Positions 60,417 to 64,000 of a stretch of 64,000 nucleotides of DNA are shown here, piece after piece. The translations under genes were made by a program, and so were the position numbers. The stretch spans positions 26,057 through 90,056 of the forward strand of contig JAICXC010000002.1 in NCBI GenBank assembly GCA_025980665.1. Reading direction: 5' to 3'. The first letter of the stretch is position 1. Each line of letters begins with the position of its first letter. This DNA is from Bryobacteraceae bacterium (lineage in GTDB: Bacteria > Acidobacteriota > Terriglobia > Bryobacterales > Bryobacteraceae). The notes under the pieces were generated by a model that searched no databases, was not told the origin of the DNA, and saw nothing but the letters and a program-made list of their open reading frames with translations.

Positions 60417-60848
60417 TTGAACGCCAGCGACGGGCCTCCGCCGATCATCAGGAAACCCCCTGCCTTGCCCAAGGGAAACATTAATTACGAATCGGCCGAG
60501 GAGCCGCGTCTGCGTATTGTGGTCCTTGCTAAGGGTTTGCAACAGCCTTGGTCGATGGCGTTTCTTCCAGACGGGGCGATCCTTGTGACGGAACGTATCG
60601 GTCGTCTCGGCATCGTCCGCAATGGAAACCTGGTATCTTCCCCCGTGGCCGGAGTTCCGGCTGTGAAGCCCGGAGGTCCCAGAGGACTTCAGGGGCTGAT
60701 GGATGTCGTCTTACACCCACATTTCAGCGAGAACAAATGGGTGTATCTTAAGCAGCGTATTCGCGATGTGCGCCAGGGGCCGGACGGTCTCCTCTATGTG
60801 CTGACGGCAGAAGAAGACGGTGCTCTGCTGAGAATTGAACCGCGTTAA
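60417..60848 (+). pseudogene. Sugar dehydrogenase (GSDH/PQQ-type) with a large in-frame deletion
   Basis: The 143-aa ORF joins two ends of a glucose/sorbosone dehydrogenase propeller. LRIVVLAKGLQQPWSMAFLP and HPHFSENKWVYL are the N-terminal blade; then RIRDVRQGPDGLLYVLTAEE and GALLRIEP are the last blade. About 200 middle residues, including the catalytic His/Arg region, are missing in frame, with the junction near 60750. No convincing start or signal peptide is present (the track uses a TTG). It cannot be an active enzyme. Confidence 0.75.
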
Positions 60849-60860
60849 CTACGCAGCGGG

Positions 60861-61298
60861 TTACGGTGCCGGGGTAAGGCCGTGGCGCCGCATCACTTCC
60901 ACGATTGATTTGGGGTCGGGAGGGCCGCCGGCAGCAGCCTTGACGACGGATGCCACTTCGCGGAAGTAGTCCGGACCGAGTATGCCGGGGCTGACGATCG
61001 CGAGCATCTTCGCGTCGGCGCTATGACCGTTATCGAAGCGGTGAATCGCTCCGCGCTGTATGCATAGCACCTCGCCTTGGCCCACATCGATCTGGCGTCC
61101 GTCAACGGTCCAGGTCAGCACGCCCTCGAGTCCATAAATCGTCTCTTCGTAAGCGTCATGGCTGTGCGCAATCGGCACCTTCGCTCCGGCCGGGACGTCA
61201 AATTCGAAGACGGCGACCGAACCCCCCGACGCCTTGCCCTCCAGCAGGAATCGAATCGCCAACTGCCCGATTTTGATTTCTTCGCGTGTACTCGTCAC
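60861..61298 (-). CDS. Cupin-domain protein
   Basis: I choose GTG 61298 (MTSTREEIKIGQLAIRFLLE, 145 aa), because AAAGGAG lies 8 nt upstream; the track's 61367 start reads through that ribosome site. The cupin barrel has metal-type residues in IAHSHDAYEETIYGLEGVLT and AIHRFDNG (H.H...E...H). The C-terminal part (GPDYFREVASVVKAAAGGPP, VEVMRRHGLTP) is a common extension in this group. It is a small-molecule-binding or isomerase-type protein of unknown substrate. It is divergent from the M23 gene. Confidence 0.8.
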   Translation of the reverse strand: MTSTREEIKIGQLAIRFLLEGKASGGSVAVFEFDVPAGAKVPIAHSHDAYEETIYGLEGVLTWTVDGRQIDVGQGEVLCIQRGAIHRFDNGHSADAKMLAIVSPGILGPDYFREVASVVKAAAGGPPDPKSIVEVMRRHGLTPAP

Positions 61299-61405
61299 AT
61301 TAGTTACTCCTTTGATGATGGTAAGCCCCAGCCTTCCGTCATTATATTTGACGAGCTCGTCCCACACTTCGGTAAGCTACAGAATGTAAGCGAGCGCGAA
61401 TCCAT

Positions 61406-62722
61406 ATGGCAAAGCTGATTACATTCCTCCTGGTGATTGTGGTGATCCTGGCTGGCGCGGCCGTGGCACTGTTCGCGATGTCCTCGCACTCCAGTTTGGC
61501 GTTCGATCCTGTACCCGCCACCATTGGAGCAGCGACTCCGATCGGTGTGCGAATCGCCAATCCGCATGGTGTTCGCGCCATTACCGCACGAATCGAACAG
61601 GAAGGCAATAGCACTATCATCGATCAGGATACGAAGCCAGCCACGCGATTTAACTTCTGGCGAACTCACGCAGGGCCCGAGATCATCCACTTCATCGTTG
61701 GAAAGGATCGCGCGTCCCATTTGAAAGAAGGAAAGGCGCGCGTGATCGTCGCGGTCCAATCGAATGATCTGCGCGCGGTGACCGACACCATCGCCATCGA
61801 TACCGACGTGGTTCTTCGCCCGCCCTCCGTAACCACGGATGGATTTCAACACTACATCAATCAAGGCGGTTCGGAGTTGGCAATCCTCACTCCGGAAGGT
61901 TCCTGGCAAGAGGCTGGCGTTCGAGTAGGAACGGCTACGTTTCGCAGCTTCCCTGAGCCTGGGCAAACCCAACAACGAGTTTCCCTATTCGCCTATAGTT
62001 GGGACACTCCACCCGACACGGCTCCAGTGGTCTTTGCCAGGAACAGTGCGGGGACGGAAGCGACGGCGCGCTTCTGGTTCAAGGTTTTCCCCAAGAAGTT
62101 TCGTTCGCGGGATCTATCGATTGATGACGCCTTTCTGGAAAAAGTGGACAATCAAATCGATCCCGGAGGATCTGGCGATCTTGTTACACGTTTCTTAAAG
62201 ATCAACGGAGAAGTGCGGCGCGCCAACAACAAAGCGCTTTCCGATCTGCGATTGAAAACCGAGGGACACTTTTTGTGGACACAATCGTTCCTTCAACTCG
62301 CCGGCTCGCAGGTTGAGTCTGCGTTCGCCGACCTGCGGACCTACGTCTACAAAGGCAAGAAGATCGACCAGCAGGTGCACTTGGGATTCGATCTTGCGAC
62401 TACCCAACACGGTCCCGTGCTGGCGGCCAACGATGGAAAGGTGATTTGGGCCGCGCCGTTGGGAATTTATGGCAATTGCATTGTCTTGGACCATGGATTG
62501 GGATTGCAGTCCATCTATGGTCACCTGAGCGAGATCACCGTTAAGGAAGGCGATATGGTGAGTCGTGGTCAACAGATGGGGAAAAGCGGATCCACCGGCC
62601 TCGCCGGTGGGGACCATCTTCACTACTCGATGCAGGTCGACGGCGTCCAGGTAAATCCCGTCGAGTGGTGGGACGACCACTGGATCAACGATCACATCCG
62701 CAGCCGCCTGAAAGGTCCGTAG
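61406..62722 (+). CDS. Membrane-anchored M23 metallopeptidase
   Basis: A 438-residue protein with an N-terminal anchor (ITFLLVIVVILAGAAVALFA), a long beta-rich middle (residues 40-300) and a C-terminal LytM/M23 domain. The zinc ligands are His and Asp of HLGFDLATTQHGPV and the second His of GDHLHYSM; SIYGHLSEITVKEGDMVSRG is the usual core. It likely cuts peptidoglycan cross-links, or it activates amidases if inactive; the active residues are intact here. Confidence 0.88.
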   Translation: MAKLITFLLVIVVILAGAAVALFAMSSHSSLAFDPVPATIGAATPIGVRIANPHGVRAITARIEQEGNSTIIDQDTKPATRFNFWRTHAGPEIIHFIVGKDRASHLKEGKARVIVAVQSNDLRAVTDTIAIDTDVVLRPPSVTTDGFQHYINQGGSELAILTPEGSWQEAGVRVGTATFRSFPEPGQTQQRVSLFAYSWDTPPDTAPVVFARNSAGTEATARFWFKVFPKKFRSRDLSIDDAFLEKVDNQIDPGGSGDLVTRFLKINGEVRRANNKALSDLRLKTEGHFLWTQSFLQLAGSQVESAFADLRTYVYKGKKIDQQVHLGFDLATTQHGPVLAANDGKVIWAAPLGIYGNCIVLDHGLGLQSIYGHLSEITVKEGDMVSRGQQMGKSGSTGLAGGDHLHYSMQVDGVQVNPVEWWDDHWINDHIRSRLKGP

Positions 62723-62756
62723 TCACGCGTCCTTAGGAACGAGCGGGGATACTGAA

Positions 62757-63875
62757 ATGATGGAGACCTTGCAAGGACAGCAAACCGTTGGGGCTCGCTC
62801 TGCTTCAGGTTCGAGCCTCTTCGCGCCTTTGAAAATCCGCGACATCACGTTTCGAAACCGGATTGCTGTTTCTCCAATGTGCGAGTACTCCAGCGACGAC
62901 GGATTCGCGAACGATTGGCATCTGGTGCATCTCGGCAGCAGGGCTGTTGGCGGTGCCGGTCTGGTGATCGCGGAAGCGACGGCGGTCGAAGCTCGCGGCC
63001 GCATCACTCCCGGCGATCTAGGCATTTGGAAGGATGAGCATATCGAGAGTCTGGCGCGGATAGCCGCTTTCGTGAAGCAACAAGGCGCCGCACCCGGCAT
63101 CCAGATTGCGCATGCGGGCCGCAAAGGCAGTTGCCATGTTCCTTGGGATGGTGGCGATCCAATTCTGGAGCATGCCGGCGGATGGCAAACCGTCGCGCCG
63201 AGTCCAGTTCCGTTCCGCAAAACCGATCCTGTGCCGAGCGAACTCGATACGAACGATATTCATGCGATTGTTGGCGCGTTTGCCACGGCGGCCGGTCGGG
63301 CGCTAGCGGCTGGATTCGAGATCGTCGAGATTCACAGCGCACATGGATATCTCCTTCACGAATTTCTATCCCCGCTGTCCAATCTGCGCACTGACGAATA
63401 TGGCGGCCCGCTCGAAAACCGAATTCGTCTCTTGCTGGAGGTTACGGACGCGGTGCGTGTCGTATGGCCGGAGCGCCTTCCCTTGTTTGTGCGAATTTCA
63501 GCCACGGACTGGAAAGAAGGCGGCTGGACCATAGACGACTCGGTCATGCTCGCAACTCGCCTCCGGAGCAAGGGTGTGGATCTGATCGATTGTTCTTCGG
63601 GCGGCCTGGCTGTTGACGCCAAGGTTCCGGCGGTCCCGGCTTACCAAACGCCTTTCGCGGAACGCATCCGGCGTGAAGCGGACATTCTCACCGGAGCGGT
63701 CGGCCTCATCACTGAGCCGCTGCAAGCAGATGGGATTATCCGATCCGGACAGGCGGACATGATCCTTCTTGCACGCGAATTCTTGCGCGATCCTTATTGG
63801 CCTTTGCATGCGTCACGAGTTCTCGGCGTGGCCATGGAACCGCCCGTGCAATATTCGCGCGCATTCCCTAAGTGA
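62757..63875 (+). CDS. Old Yellow Enzyme family NADH:flavin oxidoreductase (YqjM/thermophilic-like)
   Basis: A 372-residue FMN enzyme. FRNRIAVSPMCEYSSDDGFA has the Cys of the YqjM-like class next to the flavin. IQIAHAGRKGSC, HSAHGYLLHEFLSPLSNLRT (the His pair and the LSP motif) and GLITEPLQADGIIRSGQADM follow in the usual order. It reduces activated C=C bonds with NAD(P)H. It starts 35 bp after the M23 gene, probably in the same unit. A second Met (62760) could be the start. Confidence 0.92.
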   Translation: MMETLQGQQTVGARSASGSSLFAPLKIRDITFRNRIAVSPMCEYSSDDGFANDWHLVHLGSRAVGGAGLVIAEATAVEARGRITPGDLGIWKDEHIESLARIAAFVKQQGAAPGIQIAHAGRKGSCHVPWDGGDPILEHAGGWQTVAPSPVPFRKTDPVPSELDTNDIHAIVGAFATAAGRALAAGFEIVEIHSAHGYLLHEFLSPLSNLRTDEYGGPLENRIRLLLEVTDAVRVVWPERLPLFVRISATDWKEGGWTIDDSVMLATRLRSKGVDLIDCSSGGLAVDAKVPAVPAYQTPFAERIRREADILTGAVGLITEPLQADGIIRSGQADMILLAREFLRDPYWPLHASRVLGVAMEPPVQYSRAFPK

Positions 63876-63888
63876 ACATAACTCTCCT

Positions 63889-64000
63889 ATGCCTACCAAC
63901 CGTTTCGCCGCGATCACGGCCATCGCCCTGACATGCGCCCTGACCGCTTTTCCGCAGCGCGGTCCCGTTTCCCGAGAAGCTTTGCCGCGCACCGCCGATG
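63889..64000 (+). CDS. Exported protein, 3'-partial
   Basis: From ATG 63889 the frame is open to the window end: MPTNRFAAITAIALTCALTA, then FPQRGPVSREALPRTAD. The first 22 residues look like a signal peptide. It follows the OYE gene by 13 bp, on the same strand. Too little is present to name it. Confidence 0.5.
   Translation, partial: MPTNRFAAITAIALTCALTAFPQRGPVSREALPRTAD

Overview
The window reads as a chromosomal segment of a soil-type Acidobacteriota, most likely of the Solibacter/Bryobacter lineage (class Terriglobia). This is inferred from family content: a Solibacter-type TIGR03437 C-terminal domain at the left edge, a DUF1549/DUF1553 - DUF1501 - cytochrome c set, a DUF6152 protein, CxxCH proteins with copper-monooxygenase-like tails, and many short proteins that look lineage-specific. 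Coding density is high, the base composition is GC-rich, and several start codons lie only about 8-12 nt behind a TANAAT/TATACT box. No rRNA, tRNA, CRISPR array, intact insertion sequence or integrase was found.

Layout. 0-7.6 kb: end of a secreted TIGR03437 protein, small genes, then a housekeeping block dprA - topA - membrane methyltransferase - aat. 7.6-13.1 kb: exported hydrolases (MBL hydrolase, M19 dipeptidase, YncE-like propeller, 5'-nucleotidase lipoprotein, small cytochrome c). 13.4-19.2 kb: aromatic-compound genes, namely a two-domain extradiol (VOC) dioxygenase, a LigM/GcvT-like O-demethylase, galE, an internally duplicated membrane protein and an intradiol (hydroxyquinol-type) dioxygenase. 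19.2-22.1 kb: a tightly overlapping trio of a thymidylate-synthase-like enzyme fused to an MtrA-like domain, a HAD hydrolase and a ParB/Srx-fold protein. It continues the operon that carries the intradiol dioxygenase and is the best candidate here for an undescribed pathway. 22.1-26.6 kb: DUF6152, cytochrome c, DUF1501 and a frameshifted DUF1549/DUF1553 gene. 27-34.3 kb: a MASE1-CHASE histidine kinase, an NfeD/SPFH pair, a ferritin-like protein and an MFS transporter.

34.3-37.9 kb is an accessory-looking cassette of short genes (zinc ribbon, basic protein, GIY-YIG-like protein without its arginine, secreted protein, two-TM protein). It is read divergently from an XRE regulator across a compact pair of sigma70-like promoters packed with palindromes. 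38-40.8 kb holds rhlE and an RRM protein separated by a bidirectional terminator. 40.8-44.1 kb is a patch of gene decay with remnants of a PQQ dehydrogenase, an MBL hydrolase and a beta-propeller protein around two intact exported proteins and a PilZ protein. A fourth remnant, a sugar dehydrogenase with a large in-frame deletion, lies at 60.4 kb. 44.3-55.5 kb carries an HNH nuclease, a Gly/Tyr-rich secreted protein, an ABC-F ATPase, a VTT/DedA protein, a serine/alanine-glyoxylate aminotransferase, DUF4142, a fused MFS/spermidine-synthase-like protein, a metallopeptidase and a persulfide dioxygenase-rhodanese. 55.5-57.4 kb is a divergent ada / 2OG-oxygenase pair around a palindromic Ada-box-like site. 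The right end has a ClC channel, a cupin, an M23 peptidase, an Old Yellow Enzyme homologue and the start of another exported protein.

Functional assignments rest on motif recognition by eye; no database search was possible.
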